A DNA stretch of 64,000 nucleotides from assembly GCF_001425355.1 (NCBI RefSeq), contig NZ_LMQN01000001.1, positions 248,490 through 312,489 on the forward strand, read 5' to 3'. This document shows positions 28,384 through 37,914 of this stretch, piece after piece. Below the pieces are notes generated by a model that did no database searches, was not told the origin of the DNA, and saw only the letters and a program-made list of their open reading frames with translations. Both the position numbers and the translations under genes were made by a program. Within the stretch, counting starts at the first letter, position 1, and each line of letters begins with the position of its first letter. Source of the stretch: Chryseobacterium sp. Leaf405. GTDB lineage: Bacteria > Bacteroidota > Bacteroidia > Flavobacteriales > Weeksellaceae.

Positions 28384-30648
28384 ATGAAAAAATCAACTTT
28401 AAAAATCTCAGCATTAGGGCTTTTGCTTTCTTTCGCAACAGCCTTTGGACAGGAGAAAACTGATACATTAGCTGTAAAAAATGCCATAACCGCAGCAAAA
28501 ACGGAAGAAGGTGTAAAAACTGTGACAACTTCATCCAAAGAAGATAACAACAGAAACGTAATGTTGAACGCAGCTAATAACACAAGTCCGAGAGACGTGA
28601 ATATCGGTTTGCCGTCAACAGTTGGAGGAATTACGATCCTTGAAAACGACCTTCCTGCAGTATATTTTTTCTGGCCTGAACTTCCCAACAAAACATGGAG
28701 ACAAAGTGTAGGTTTAGAAAAAACAGGACTTCTGAAAATGGATCAGCTTGCCAATACAATGGGAGACCTTGGTTTTGCGGTAAATTCTTATTCTCAGACA
28801 GGAACTAAAGATTTCAAATTAAAAGGAAAATTAACAACAAGTACTTTCGGCTGGTTGCAGGGCGATGTAAATGCTTCAGGACCGATTTCTAAAAACGGCT
28901 GGACGTACACCGTTGGCGCTTTTGCAAACTATGATCCAAGTACCTATAAATTAGGTTTTGCCAGAAACGCCGATGAAACTAAGATTTTCAGAGCAGGAAT
29001 TACCAAATATTTCAATGACGATAAAGGTAAAATCTCAATTTTATACAAATACTCAGATTCTTACAGCATTACCAACTATGCGGTTTTTCAATATGGAGAA
29101 AATGGGAAAGTTACCGAGTTGGATAACTTCAAAATTGGTAGAGATTCTTACGTGGTGAATGATGGAAATATGAAGTTTAAAGACATTCTTTCCGGACAAA
29201 CCTATTTTGCAAACCTTGCAGGAAATGACAACAGGTCAAGTGCACATAACATCGATGTTTTAGGAAATTATATGTTGAATAACGGTTGGAATTTCAAATT
29301 CTCTACAAGAGCGCATTTCTCAAAAGTGAAAATGGCCAACAGCATTCCTTTAAGTATTTTCAATGCAGATTCGGCGGCTGGTTACACTTTGGCTTCCAAC
29401 GGTCAGGCTTATTCTGGACCAGTCGGAACGCAATTGGCAATGTACACGCCAGAAACTCCGATTACAAGTATTTCAGGACGTTTTTCACTAAACAAACAGG
29501 TTGGAAATCATAATCTTACGGTAGGTATTTTGGAGCAATATTATCACGTCGATAAATTTACTTCGAACCGTTCTTTCTTCTACCAGACTGTTGGCGCGCA
29601 ACCTCAAAGATTAATTGGTCCGAATACAGATGCAGACGGTTTTTATAACTACAATGCAGGCGCAGAATACCATAGCGGAACAGAAAACAAATTATCAGTT
29701 TACGGAACAGACGAATGGAAAGTTTCTGACAATTTCAATTTGAGCTATGGTCTACATTTGAAAAATCATATTTTGGACGGAGAATATTCTCTAACACCGA
29801 GAACAATTGGTTTCAGCTTTACAGACCCAAGTCAATTTAATCAGATCAATCACAGCTTTTTCCAGATTGGAGGTAGTTTGAATGCGACTTATAACATCAG
29901 CAAAAACTTCGGAGTTATTGCCAACTTACTTTATACCGAAGAAAATAGAAGACTGGAAAGTTATTCTCAAGCCTTTGAACCAAATACCAACAAAATTAAA
30001 AGTCCGTTGGGAGCTTTAGGAATTTTCTGGAATACAGATTGGATTCAGTTAATTTCTCAGGCGACTTATCTTAAGAAAAATAACAACCTGAACAGATACA
30101 ATTTGGTAAATCCTGCCAACAGTTCACAGGCGCAGACGACGACGGTTTATTACGATATTCAAACGTTGGGTTGGACGACAGATTTTGTTTTGAAACCTTT
30201 CAAAGGATTCAATTTACATTATTTGGTAACGTTCCAAAATCCGGTTTACAAGAAATTTAATTTTGACGCTTTCGGAACATCTTACAATTACAGTGATAAC
30301 AATGTGCTAGGAGTTGCTAAAGTGTTAATGGAAATCGACCCAAGCTATACCATTGACAAGTGGAGATTTTGGGCAAGTTTCAGATATTTTTCAAAACAAT
30401 ATGCTAACCTTACAAACGCTTTATATTTTGCTCCAAGATGGGAAACTTTCGGTGGCGTGACTTATACAGTTAATAAAAATATCAATGTTGGCGCAACGGT
30501 TATCAACTTCCTGAACCAAAGAGGAGCAAGCGGAACAATCAACGGAGCCGAATTGATTACCGATGCAAGTCCATACTACGGAAGATTGTTGACGGGAACG
30601 TACATTATGCCATTAACGGGTCAGTTTTCTGTAAGCTTTAATTTCTAA
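28384..30648 (+). CDS. TonB-dependent receptor of the carbohydrate/nucleoside locus
   Basis: This 754-residue outer-membrane barrel protein has a signal peptide (about 1-22, ending AFGQ). A region at about 58-125 resembles a reduced plug (DVNIGLPSTVGGITILEND, then FKLKGKLTTST). Receptor-type barrel strands run to the C-terminal GQFSVSFNF, which ends in the aromatic residue that barrel assembly needs. There is no carboxypeptidase-regulatory-like or STN domain. The gene is followed 9 bp later by a GH3 enzyme gene and heads a plus-strand locus reaching 39342. It probably imports the oligosaccharide or glycoside handled by those enzymes. The exact ligand cannot be read. Confidence 0.87.
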   Translation: MKKSTLKISALGLLLSFATAFGQEKTDTLAVKNAITAAKTEEGVKTVTTSSKEDNNRNVMLNAANNTSPRDVNIGLPSTVGGITILENDLPAVYFFWPELPNKTWRQSVGLEKTGLLKMDQLANTMGDLGFAVNSYSQTGTKDFKLKGKLTTSTFGWLQGDVNASGPISKNGWTYTVGAFANYDPSTYKLGFARNADETKIFRAGITKYFNDDKGKISILYKYSDSYSITNYAVFQYGENGKVTELDNFKIGRDSYVVNDGNMKFKDILSGQTYFANLAGNDNRSSAHNIDVLGNYMLNNGWNFKFSTRAHFSKVKMANSIPLSIFNADSAAGYTLASNGQAYSGPVGTQLAMYTPETPITSISGRFSLNKQVGNHNLTVGILEQYYHVDKFTSNRSFFYQTVGAQPQRLIGPNTDADGFYNYNAGAEYHSGTENKLSVYGTDEWKVSDNFNLSYGLHLKNHILDGEYSLTPRTIGFSFTDPSQFNQINHSFFQIGGSLNATYNISKNFGVIANLLYTEENRRLESYSQAFEPNTNKIKSPLGALGIFWNTDWIQLISQATYLKKNNNLNRYNLVNPANSSQAQTTTVYYDIQTLGWTTDFVLKPFKGFNLHYLVTFQNPVYKKFNFDAFGTSYNYSDNNVLGVAKVLMEIDPSYTIDKWRFWASFRYFSKQYANLTNALYFAPRWETFGGVTYTVNKNINVGATVINFLNQRGASGTINGAELITDASPYYGRLLTGTYIMPLTGQFSVSFNF

Positions 30649-30657
30649 AATTTAACA

Positions 30658-32949
30658 ATGAAAAAATCAGTATTAAATATAGCCGCATTATTTTTAGGCA
30701 TCACTGCTTTTTCTCAAAATATCCAAACCGTGACCAATTCCAAGGGTCCGGTTTTGGGGTATTCGGTTGATTCAGGTGTGAAAATTCTAACAATTGGTGG
30801 GAATAAATTCAAAGATTTAAACCGTAACGGAAAACTCGATAAATACGAAGACTGGAGACTTCCTGTGGACGAAAGAGCAAAAGATTTAGCTTCAAAAATG
30901 ACGGTTGAGCAAATAGCAGGATTGATGTTATACAGCGGTCACCAATCAGTTCCGGCTCCTGCAGATGGCTTCAGAGCAGGGAAATACAACGGGATGTTCT
31001 ACAAAGAAAGTGGTGCAAAAGCTTCTGATTTAACAGACCAGCAAAAGAAATTTTTAAAGGAAGACAATCTTCGTCATGTTTTGGTAACAACGGTTGAGTC
31101 TCCTGCAATTGCTGCTCAATGGAGCAATAATATTCAAGCTTATATTGAAGGCTTAGGTTTAGGAATTCCTGCCAATAACAGTACAGACCCAAGACATTCA
31201 GCAACCGTAACAGCCGAATTTAATGAAGGAGCAGGTGGACAGATTTCACTTTGGCCGGACGGTTTGGCAATGGGCGCAACTTTTGACCCGGAATTGGTTA
31301 AAAAGTTCGGAAACATCGCAGCTCAGGAATATAGAGCCTTGGGAATTTCAACCGCTCTTTCTCCACAAATCGATTTGGGAACAGAGCCCCGTTGGTACAG
31401 AATTGCTTATGTTTTCTCTGAAAGTCCGGAATTGACGGCAGATATGGCAAGAGGTTATATCGACGGTTTCCAGACGACAGCTGGAAATAAAAACGGTTGG
31501 GGAAATAAAAGTGTGAATGCTATGGTAAAACACTGGCCGGGAGGCGGACCTGAAGAAGGTGGTCGTGACGGTCACTGGGCGATGGGAAAATATGCGGTTT
31601 ATCCCGGAAATAATTTCCAGAACCACGTGAAACCTTTTACCGAAGGTGCTTTCAAATTAAATGGCGGAACCAAAGAAGCCGCTGCGGTAATGCCGTATTA
31701 TACGATTAGTTTTAACCAGGATACGAAAAACGGCGAGAACGTTGGAAACGGTTACAGCAAATATATCATCACCGATTTACTTCGTGGAAAATACAAATAC
31801 GACGGTGTAGTTTGCACCGATTGGCTCATCACCGCAGACGAACCAAAATCTCCAGGCGGATTTGCAGGAAAACCTTGGGGCGCAGAAAAATTATCTATTG
31901 CAGAACGTCATTATAAAGTCTTGGAAGCTGGTGTTGACCAGTTTGGAGGAAACAATGACAAAGCACCCGTTTTGGAAGCGTATCAAATGGGAGTAAAAGA
32001 ACACGGAGAGAAAGCATATCGTGCAAAATTTGAGCAATCTGCAGTTCGTTTATTGAGAAATTTCTTCAGAACAGGATTATTTGAAAATCCTTACGTTAAC
32101 ATTGAAGAAACTAAGAAAATTGTTGGTAATCCTGAATTTATGAAAGCAGGTTACGAAGCTCAGGTGAAATCTATCGTGATGCTGAAAAATAAAGCGAATG
32201 TTCTTCCGATTAAAGAAAGAAAAACGGTTTACATTCCGAAGAGATATTCTCCGGCAACCTTCAACTGGTGGGGAATTTACACTGCTCCATATTTAGAATA
32301 TCCTGTTGATATCGAGAAAGTGAAAAAACATTTTAACGTAACGGAAAACCCTTCAAAAGCAGATTTCGCATTGGTTTTCGTGAAAAGTCCGCACAGTGAA
32401 GAAGGCGGTTACAGCGACATCGATGCAAAAGAAGGCGGAAACGGTTATGTCCCGATTTCCCTTCAATATCAAACGTACACAGCAACAGAAGCTCGTGAAA
32501 AAAGTATTGCTGCTGGCGACCCGGTTGTTGCACCCAATATTCACGACAGAACATTCAAAAACAAAACTTCTACAGCGACCAACTTTACCGATTTGTTAGC
32601 AATAGAAAATGCGTACAAAGCAATGAACGGAAAATCGGTAATCGTTTCTGTAACCGCTTCAAAACCTATGATTTTTAATGAATTTGAAAAGCACGCAGAT
32701 GCGATTTTGATGAATTTCAATGTTTCAAATCAGGCTGTTGTGGATATCATTACAGGAAAATACGAACCTTCAGGATTACTTCCGCTTCAGATGCCTGCGA
32801 ATATGGTAACGGTCGAAAAGCAGAAAGAAGACGTGCCGTACGATATGGAAACGCACAAAGATTCAGAAGGTCACAACTACGATTTTGGATACGGAATGAA
32901 CTGGTCTGGAGTAATTAAAGATGCCAGAACTCAAAAATATCATAAATAA
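30658..32949 (+). CDS. Glycoside hydrolase family 3 enzyme
   Basis: This 763-residue exported enzyme (signal peptide about 1-20, ending AFSQ) should remove terminal beta-linked sugars. An EF-hand-like calcium loop, DLNRNGKLDKYED (about 53-65), precedes the catalytic barrel. The substrate-binding KHWPGGGPEEGGRDGH run begins near 291, and the nucleophile is D388 in GVVCTDWL. The second alpha/beta domain covers about 500-720 and ends with EGHNYDFGYGMNW. The fibronectin-III-like tail found in the other GH3 enzyme of this locus is missing. Sugar specificity is unknown. Confidence 0.92.
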   Translation: MKKSVLNIAALFLGITAFSQNIQTVTNSKGPVLGYSVDSGVKILTIGGNKFKDLNRNGKLDKYEDWRLPVDERAKDLASKMTVEQIAGLMLYSGHQSVPAPADGFRAGKYNGMFYKESGAKASDLTDQQKKFLKEDNLRHVLVTTVESPAIAAQWSNNIQAYIEGLGLGIPANNSTDPRHSATVTAEFNEGAGGQISLWPDGLAMGATFDPELVKKFGNIAAQEYRALGISTALSPQIDLGTEPRWYRIAYVFSESPELTADMARGYIDGFQTTAGNKNGWGNKSVNAMVKHWPGGGPEEGGRDGHWAMGKYAVYPGNNFQNHVKPFTEGAFKLNGGTKEAAAVMPYYTISFNQDTKNGENVGNGYSKYIITDLLRGKYKYDGVVCTDWLITADEPKSPGGFAGKPWGAEKLSIAERHYKVLEAGVDQFGGNNDKAPVLEAYQMGVKEHGEKAYRAKFEQSAVRLLRNFFRTGLFENPYVNIEETKKIVGNPEFMKAGYEAQVKSIVMLKNKANVLPIKERKTVYIPKRYSPATFNWWGIYTAPYLEYPVDIEKVKKHFNVTENPSKADFALVFVKSPHSEEGGYSDIDAKEGGNGYVPISLQYQTYTATEAREKSIAAGDPVVAPNIHDRTFKNKTSTATNFTDLLAIENAYKAMNGKSVIVSVTASKPMIFNEFEKHADAILMNFNVSNQAVVDIITGKYEPSGLLPLQMPANMVTVEKQKEDVPYDMETHKDSEGHNYDFGYGMNWSGVIKDARTQKYHK

Positions 32950-33028
32950 TATTTCATCATAAATTGGTTAAATTGATGTCTTGAGACCGGATATCTTGTT
33001 CGGTTTCATTTCTTTAAAAATATTTATT

Positions 33029-33150
33029 TGGGCAGCTATTTCCGCCTTCCGTTCCCGCTTTTTTGTCATTGCGAAGAAACTGAGTCAATAAGTTGAACTT
33101 TTCAGCAATCGCAATAACAAAAAGAGCTTCACTCAAGTCGGGCTGCGTAC
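33029..33150. repeat. Intergenic inverted-repeat element
   Basis: The gap between the GH3 and esterase genes (32950-33270) contains arms CTTTTTTGTCATTGCGA (33058-33074) and TCGCAATAACAAAAAG (33109-33124), nearly complementary and separated by 34 nt. GGGCAGC and GGGCTGC flank them. The composition is clearly richer in G+C than its surroundings. It resembles a REP-like dispersed element. No other copy is in this window. Confidence 0.45.
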
Positions 33151-33270
33151 GATTCAATGTTACAAACCTTGTTTTACTTATATAAGTGAAACGGCTTTGC
33201 AAACTTAAAAACGTCGAATTACATAAAAAAAACTTTGCGCTCTTTGCGTTTAAAAAAAAATAAAATCAAA

Positions 33271-34149
33271 ATGAAAAGATTAATCATAGCAGGTTTATTT
33301 CTTGCAGGTTTAACGACCATCAACGCTCAAAAATCAATTCCATTATACAAAGGAAAAGCGCCCGGAACAGAAAGCTGGACGCAGAAAGAAGCGCAACAAT
33401 TCAACGAACTTTTCAAAACAGAAGTTGTTTTCAACGTGGCACAACCTTCAATGTTAGTTTTCGAAGCCGATAAAGCAAAAGCCAACGGAACAGTTATCGT
33501 TATCGCTCCAGGAGGCGGTTTTCAAAGTTTATCCATCAACCGGGAAGGAATTGATGTTGCCAAAAAACTAGCCGAAAACGGAATCACCGCAGTCGTTTTA
33601 AAATACAGATTACTGGAAACCAAATCTAACGATCCTGCCAAAGAAATGATGGAAAACATCAAAGACAGAAAAGCGTTTGATGCGAAAACGGCACCGATTA
33701 AAGTAATGGCAGGAGACGACATCAAAACGGCAATCACCTACATCAGAACCCACGCCAAAGAATTGAATATTAATCCAGAAAGATTAGGCGTTATCGGTTT
33801 TTCTGCGGGTGCCAGTGTCATTCTGGAAAGCGTTCTTCATAGTAAAGACTTTTCAACTATTCCAAATTTTGCAGCATCCATTTATGGTGGACCAAGTGAG
33901 GAAATTTTAGATACAGAAATCCCAAAATCTTCTCTCCCATTATTCATTTGTGCAGCGAGTGACGACCAATTGAAACTCGCTCCAAAATCTGTTTTGCTGT
34001 ATAACAAATGGTTGGAAGCAGGACAACCAGCCGAACTTCACCTTTACGAAAAAGGCGGTCACGGTTTCGGAATGGGAAAACAAAATCTACCGGTTGATAA
34101 ATGGTCTGATGTTTATCTGGATTGGTTAAGATTCCACAAATTTTTATAG
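33271..34149 (+). CDS. Secreted alpha/beta hydrolase, likely carbohydrate esterase
   Basis: This 292-residue protein has a signal peptide (1-20, ending INAQ). The alpha/beta hydrolase core shows the oxyanion-hole motif APGGGF (79-84), the nucleophile elbow GFSAG with S178, an acidic residue at D231/D232 and the catalytic H264 (GGHGFGMG). It resembles secreted acetylxylan-esterase-like enzymes, so removal of acetyl or other acyl groups from sugars is a fair guess. The ATG at 33271 is chosen because the frame upstream (TTG at 33235) lacks signal character. The stop lies 14 bp before the next gene. Confidence 0.88.
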   Translation: MKRLIIAGLFLAGLTTINAQKSIPLYKGKAPGTESWTQKEAQQFNELFKTEVVFNVAQPSMLVFEADKAKANGTVIVIAPGGGFQSLSINREGIDVAKKLAENGITAVVLKYRLLETKSNDPAKEMMENIKDRKAFDAKTAPIKVMAGDDIKTAITYIRTHAKELNINPERLGVIGFSAGASVILESVLHSKDFSTIPNFAASIYGGPSEEILDTEIPKSSLPLFICAASDDQLKLAPKSVLLYNKWLEAGQPAELHLYEKGGHGFGMGKQNLPVDKWSDVYLDWLRFHKFL

Positions 34150-34163
34150 TCAAAATTTCATTT

Positions 34164-35195
34164 ATGAAAACAATATTTGCAAGTATTTTATCCGTATTTG
34201 CTGGAACATCATTGCTTGCGCAGACGACTTCTGTGATTTCAGAAATGGACAAATACGTAAAACCCCGCTATCGTGTCATTGTTGATAACGATTTCGGCGG
34301 CGATCCCGACGGATTATTTCAACTCGTTCATCAGATTCTTTCGCCTTCCACTGAAATCAAAGGAATCATCGGTTCTCATTTAAAACCGGGCGACCCATTT
34401 GATTCTTCAAATATTACCGCTGAAAATGCGGTGAAGAAAGTTAATGAAACATTGGAAGTAATGAATCTGAAAAACAAATTCAACGTTCTACAAGGTTCCA
34501 ATGACCAATTGAAAGATTTGAAAACACCAAACATTTCCGCAGGTGCAAAAGTGATTGTTGCTGAAGCAATGAAAGCTGATGAAAAAAATCCTTTATTCGT
34601 GTTTTGTGGCGCAGGTTTGACGGAAGTGGCGAGTGCTTATTTAATGGAACCAAAAATCGCCGATAAAATTATTGTCGTTTGGATTGGCGGTCCTGAATAT
34701 CCAGATTTGGCAACGCCACCACCCGGTTACACGCCCTTGGAATATAATCTCGGAATCGACATCAAAGCAGCGCAGGTTGTTTTTAATGAATCGAATTTAA
34801 ATATATGGCAAATCCCGAGAAATGCTTACCGACAGACTTTGATGTCTTATGCAGAACTCATAACAAAAGTAAAACCGGAAGGAAAAACCGGAGTTTATTT
34901 AACTAAAAAGATTGAAGATTTGATGGAAATGGTTCAGAAATTCAATCTGAAAATTGGTGAAACATACATTATGGGAGATTCTCCATTGGTTTTAGTAAAC
35001 GCTTTACAGTCGTCATTTGAAGCTGACCCGTCTTCGAGTTCTTATGTTATCAAAAATGCGCCTAAAATCAATGATAACGGACTGTACGAATACAATCCGA
35101 AAAGCAGAAATATCAGAGTTTATACACAACTCGACACTCGACTGATGTTCGAAGATTTCTATTCAAAATTAAAATTATTCAATACTAAAAAATAA
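34164..35195 (+). CDS. Secreted nucleoside hydrolase-like protein
   Basis: This 343-residue protein has a signal peptide (1-20, ending LLAQ) followed by the nucleoside hydrolase calcium-binding signature, seen as DNDFGGDPDG (41-50), where the family has an aspartate-rich DTDxGxDD loop. Further typical pieces are NKFNVLQGSNDQL and NPLFVFCGAGLTEVASA. The enzyme should split the N-glycosidic bond of ribonucleosides, but relatives with sugar-binding roles exist. It is tightly packed between the esterase and the second GH3 gene, so an operon is likely. Export is unusual for classic nucleoside hydrolases and fits a scavenging role. Confidence 0.85.
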   Translation: MKTIFASILSVFAGTSLLAQTTSVISEMDKYVKPRYRVIVDNDFGGDPDGLFQLVHQILSPSTEIKGIIGSHLKPGDPFDSSNITAENAVKKVNETLEVMNLKNKFNVLQGSNDQLKDLKTPNISAGAKVIVAEAMKADEKNPLFVFCGAGLTEVASAYLMEPKIADKIIVVWIGGPEYPDLATPPPGYTPLEYNLGIDIKAAQVVFNESNLNIWQIPRNAYRQTLMSYAELITKVKPEGKTGVYLTKKIEDLMEMVQKFNLKIGETYIMGDSPLVLVNALQSSFEADPSSSSYVIKNAPKINDNGLYEYNPKSRNIRVYTQLDTRLMFEDFYSKLKLFNTKK

Positions 35196-35207
35196 AAATA
35201 TCTACAT

Positions 35208-37664
35208 ATGAAGAAGAATATATCAACATTGATAGGACTTTCTCAGAAAGCAAAATATGCAGGAATGTTCGTGGCTTTACTGGCTGCTGCACCTCTCGCA
35301 AAAGCCCAGGATAATCCTACAGTTACGGTTGGTGGAAAAACATTCAAAGACCTTAACAAAAATGGAAAATTGGATGTTTGGGAAGATACCAGAATTTCGG
35401 TTGACAAAAGAATTGAAGCCATCATCAAACAAATGACCAACGCTGAAAAAGTTGATTTGCTTATTGGAACAGGAATGCCTGGAATTGAAGTTTTGACAGG
35501 TCCTGTTGGAGATTCAAAACAAGGTTTGGTTCCCGGAGCTGCTGGAGGAACAGCAAATTTCGACCGTTTCGGAATTCCTGCGACGGTAGTTGCTGATGGA
35601 CCTGCAGGTTTGAGAATAGCACCAACGAGAGATAATGATTCAAAAACATACTATGCAACAGCATTTCCGGTAGGAACAGCTTTGGCTTCGACCTGGAATA
35701 AAACGCTTTTGGAACAGGTGGGAAAAGCGATGGGAAATGAAGTGAAAGAATATGGCGTTGACGTTCTTTTAGCACCTGCATTAAACATTCAGAGAAATCC
35801 ACTAAACGGTAGAAACTTCGAATATTATTCTGAAGACCCTTTGATTTCAGGGAAAACCGCTGCGGCAATCGTAAACGGAATCCAGTCTCAAGGTGTAGGA
35901 ACTTCCATCAAACATTTTGCTGCGAACAATGAAGAAACCAACCGTTTGACCATCAATGCGCACGTTTCTGAAAGAGCAATGAGAGAATTATATCTTAGAA
36001 ATTTCGAAATCACTGTAAAAGAATCTCAGCCTTGGACGGTAATGTCTTCTTATAATAAATTGAATGGCGTTTATACATCAGATTCCAAAGATTTGTTAAC
36101 TCAGGTTTTGAGAAACGAATGGGGTTTCAAAGGCATTGTAATGACCGATTGGTTTGGAGGTTTTCCAGGATTTGAATCGATCAGAGGCGGTGGAATTTCT
36201 GATGTTGTAAAACAGATGAACGCCGGAAACGACCTTTTGATGCCGGGAATTCCAGCGCAGAAAAAAGTGTTATTGGCAGCTTTAGATTCAGGAAAATTGT
36301 CTCAGGAAGTTGCTAATCTGAATGTAAAGAGAATTTTGGGATATGTTTTCAAAACACCAACTTTTGCTCAATACAAATACAGCGACAAACCGAATCTGGT
36401 TGAGCACGCAGAAATAACAAGAAGTGCTGCTACAGAAGGAATGGTTTTACTTAAAAACGAGAAAAATGCACTGCCTTTTGCCGACAAACAGAAAGAAGTT
36501 TCGTTGTTCGGCGTGACATCTTATGCGTGGATTACAGGTGGAACAGGGAGCGGAGCTGTTAACAATAAACACACCGTTTCTTTGTTGGAAGGGCTGAATG
36601 CTGCAGGTTACAAATTAGACAAAGAGTTAGTTGATTTATACAAACCATTCGCTGAAAAAGAACAGGCTGCAGAAAAGGAAAACAGAAAGAAAAGAGGAAT
36701 TTTAGCTTTGCCGGAAAGACTTCCTGAAATGAAATTAGACGATGCTTTCTACGCTAAAAAAGCGGAAACTTCTGAAATTGCTTTCGTAACTTTGGGAAGA
36801 AACTCAGGTGAAGGCGGTGACCGAGTGGTAGACAATGATTTCAATATGGCAACAGAAGAAATCGAAATGCTGGATAAAATCTCTAGGGCTTTCCACGCAA
36901 AAGGGAAGAAAGTTGTGGTCATTCTTAACATCGGTGGTGTAATCGAAACCGCTTCCTGGAAAGATAAAGCAGACGCTATCTTGTTGGCTTGGCAACCAGG
37001 TCAGGAAGGTGGACATTCCGTTGCAGATGTGATTTCCGGAAAAGTAAATCCTTCCGGAAAACTGACGATGACTTTCCCGGTGAATTATGCAGACCACGCA
37101 TCAGCGAAAAATTTCCCGGGAATTCCTGCGGATAATCCGAAAGAGGTGACATATCAGGAAGGCGTTTATGTTGGATACCGTTATTTCAATACTTTTGGGG
37201 TGAAACCTTCTTACGAATTCGGTTATGGGAAATCTTACACGGATTTTGCCTATTCAAATATTAAAACCAATTCTAAAACTTTTAATAATAAATTAGAAGT
37301 TAGTGTTGAAGTTAAAAATACCGGAAAAGTTGCCGGAAAAGAAGTCGTAGAACTCTATCTTTCTGCGCCAAACCGATCCATCGACAAACCAAAATCTGAG
37401 TTGAAAGCCTACGCCAAAACAAAAGATCTGAAACCGGGAGAATCTCAAACCATTACTTTGACTTTGAATCCGAAAGATTTAGCATCTTATGAAACGGCAA
37501 AATCAGCGTGGGTTGCAGAAGCCGGGAATTATAAAGTTTCTGTTGGTGCATCATCTTTAGATATTAAGCAAACGGCAGAATTCTCTGTTCCGAAAGAATT
37601 GGTTGTTGAAAAAGTTCAGCACGTTTTTCCTGCGGATACAAAGTTTGAAGATTTAAAACCCTAA
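35208..37664 (+). CDS. Glycoside hydrolase family 3 beta-glucosidase-like enzyme with FnIII-like tail
   Basis: This 818-residue exported enzyme has a signal peptide at about 1-33 (ending AKAQ). It has the same EF-hand-like loop as its neighbour (DLNKNGKLDVWED, 48-60) and a complete GH3 core. The core shows VADGPAGLR (128-136), the KHFAANNEE substrate loop (235-243) and the nucleophile D314 in VMTDWFGG. The C-terminal domain carries LLKNEKNALPFAD and the acid/base region near 525-545 (LGRNSGEGGDR). A fibronectin-III-like domain (about 690-800) ends the protein. The architecture is that of bacterial beta-glucosidases (BglX type). It lies 12 bp after the nucleoside hydrolase gene. Confidence 0.93.
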   Translation: MKKNISTLIGLSQKAKYAGMFVALLAAAPLAKAQDNPTVTVGGKTFKDLNKNGKLDVWEDTRISVDKRIEAIIKQMTNAEKVDLLIGTGMPGIEVLTGPVGDSKQGLVPGAAGGTANFDRFGIPATVVADGPAGLRIAPTRDNDSKTYYATAFPVGTALASTWNKTLLEQVGKAMGNEVKEYGVDVLLAPALNIQRNPLNGRNFEYYSEDPLISGKTAAAIVNGIQSQGVGTSIKHFAANNEETNRLTINAHVSERAMRELYLRNFEITVKESQPWTVMSSYNKLNGVYTSDSKDLLTQVLRNEWGFKGIVMTDWFGGFPGFESIRGGGISDVVKQMNAGNDLLMPGIPAQKKVLLAALDSGKLSQEVANLNVKRILGYVFKTPTFAQYKYSDKPNLVEHAEITRSAATEGMVLLKNEKNALPFADKQKEVSLFGVTSYAWITGGTGSGAVNNKHTVSLLEGLNAAGYKLDKELVDLYKPFAEKEQAAEKENRKKRGILALPERLPEMKLDDAFYAKKAETSEIAFVTLGRNSGEGGDRVVDNDFNMATEEIEMLDKISRAFHAKGKKVVVILNIGGVIETASWKDKADAILLAWQPGQEGGHSVADVISGKVNPSGKLTMTFPVNYADHASAKNFPGIPADNPKEVTYQEGVYVGYRYFNTFGVKPSYEFGYGKSYTDFAYSNIKTNSKTFNNKLEVSVEVKNTGKVAGKEVVELYLSAPNRSIDKPKSELKAYAKTKDLKPGESQTITLTLNPKDLASYETAKSAWVAEAGNYKVSVGASSLDIKQTAEFSVPKELVVEKVQHVFPADTKFEDLKP

Positions 37665-37701
37665 AATTTTCTTTGGTTTTAAAATTTTCAATTATAAGGT
37701 A

Positions 37702-37822
37702 ACTGTTCGTCAATTAGAGTGATTTTTGAAACGGAGTGAAAAAAATTGTATCGAGAATGGGTAATAATACAAAAACTTTTCGATACAAAATTCTTTCAGA
37801 ATTTCACTCGAATCGACGGTTT
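37702..37822 (+). repeat. Dispersed intergenic repeat, copy 2
   Basis: Matches the minus strand of 2535-2660 through ordered blocks (CAATTAGAGTG, TTGTATCGAGAAT, ACTTTTCGATA, TCGAATCGACG). TTGTATCGA and TCGATACAA form a 9-bp inverted repeat around a 24-nt centre. It lies between the GH3 gene and the symporter gene. Confidence 0.6.
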
Positions 37823-37880
37823 CTTAAAAAAACATTGAGAATCCAATAAATTCATTGTCTCAAATTAAGATATTATAAAC

Positions 37881-37907
37881 AAAAGGGGCTATCTTTAGCC
37901 TCTTTTT
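37881..37907 (+). terminator. Terminator-like hairpin directly before the symporter gene
   Basis: Stem AAAAGGGGCTA / TAGCCTCTTTT (one G-U pair) with a 4-nt loop and a T run, ending only 8 bp before the ATG at 37915. It would end the GH3 transcript or act as an attenuator for the symporter gene. Confidence 0.65.
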
Positions 37908-37914
37908 AAATTAG

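Noticed and set aside
35461-35868. Minus-strand frame of 135 codons inside the GH3 gene
   Set aside because: It lies opposite conserved GH3 catalytic sequence and shows no domain or signal.
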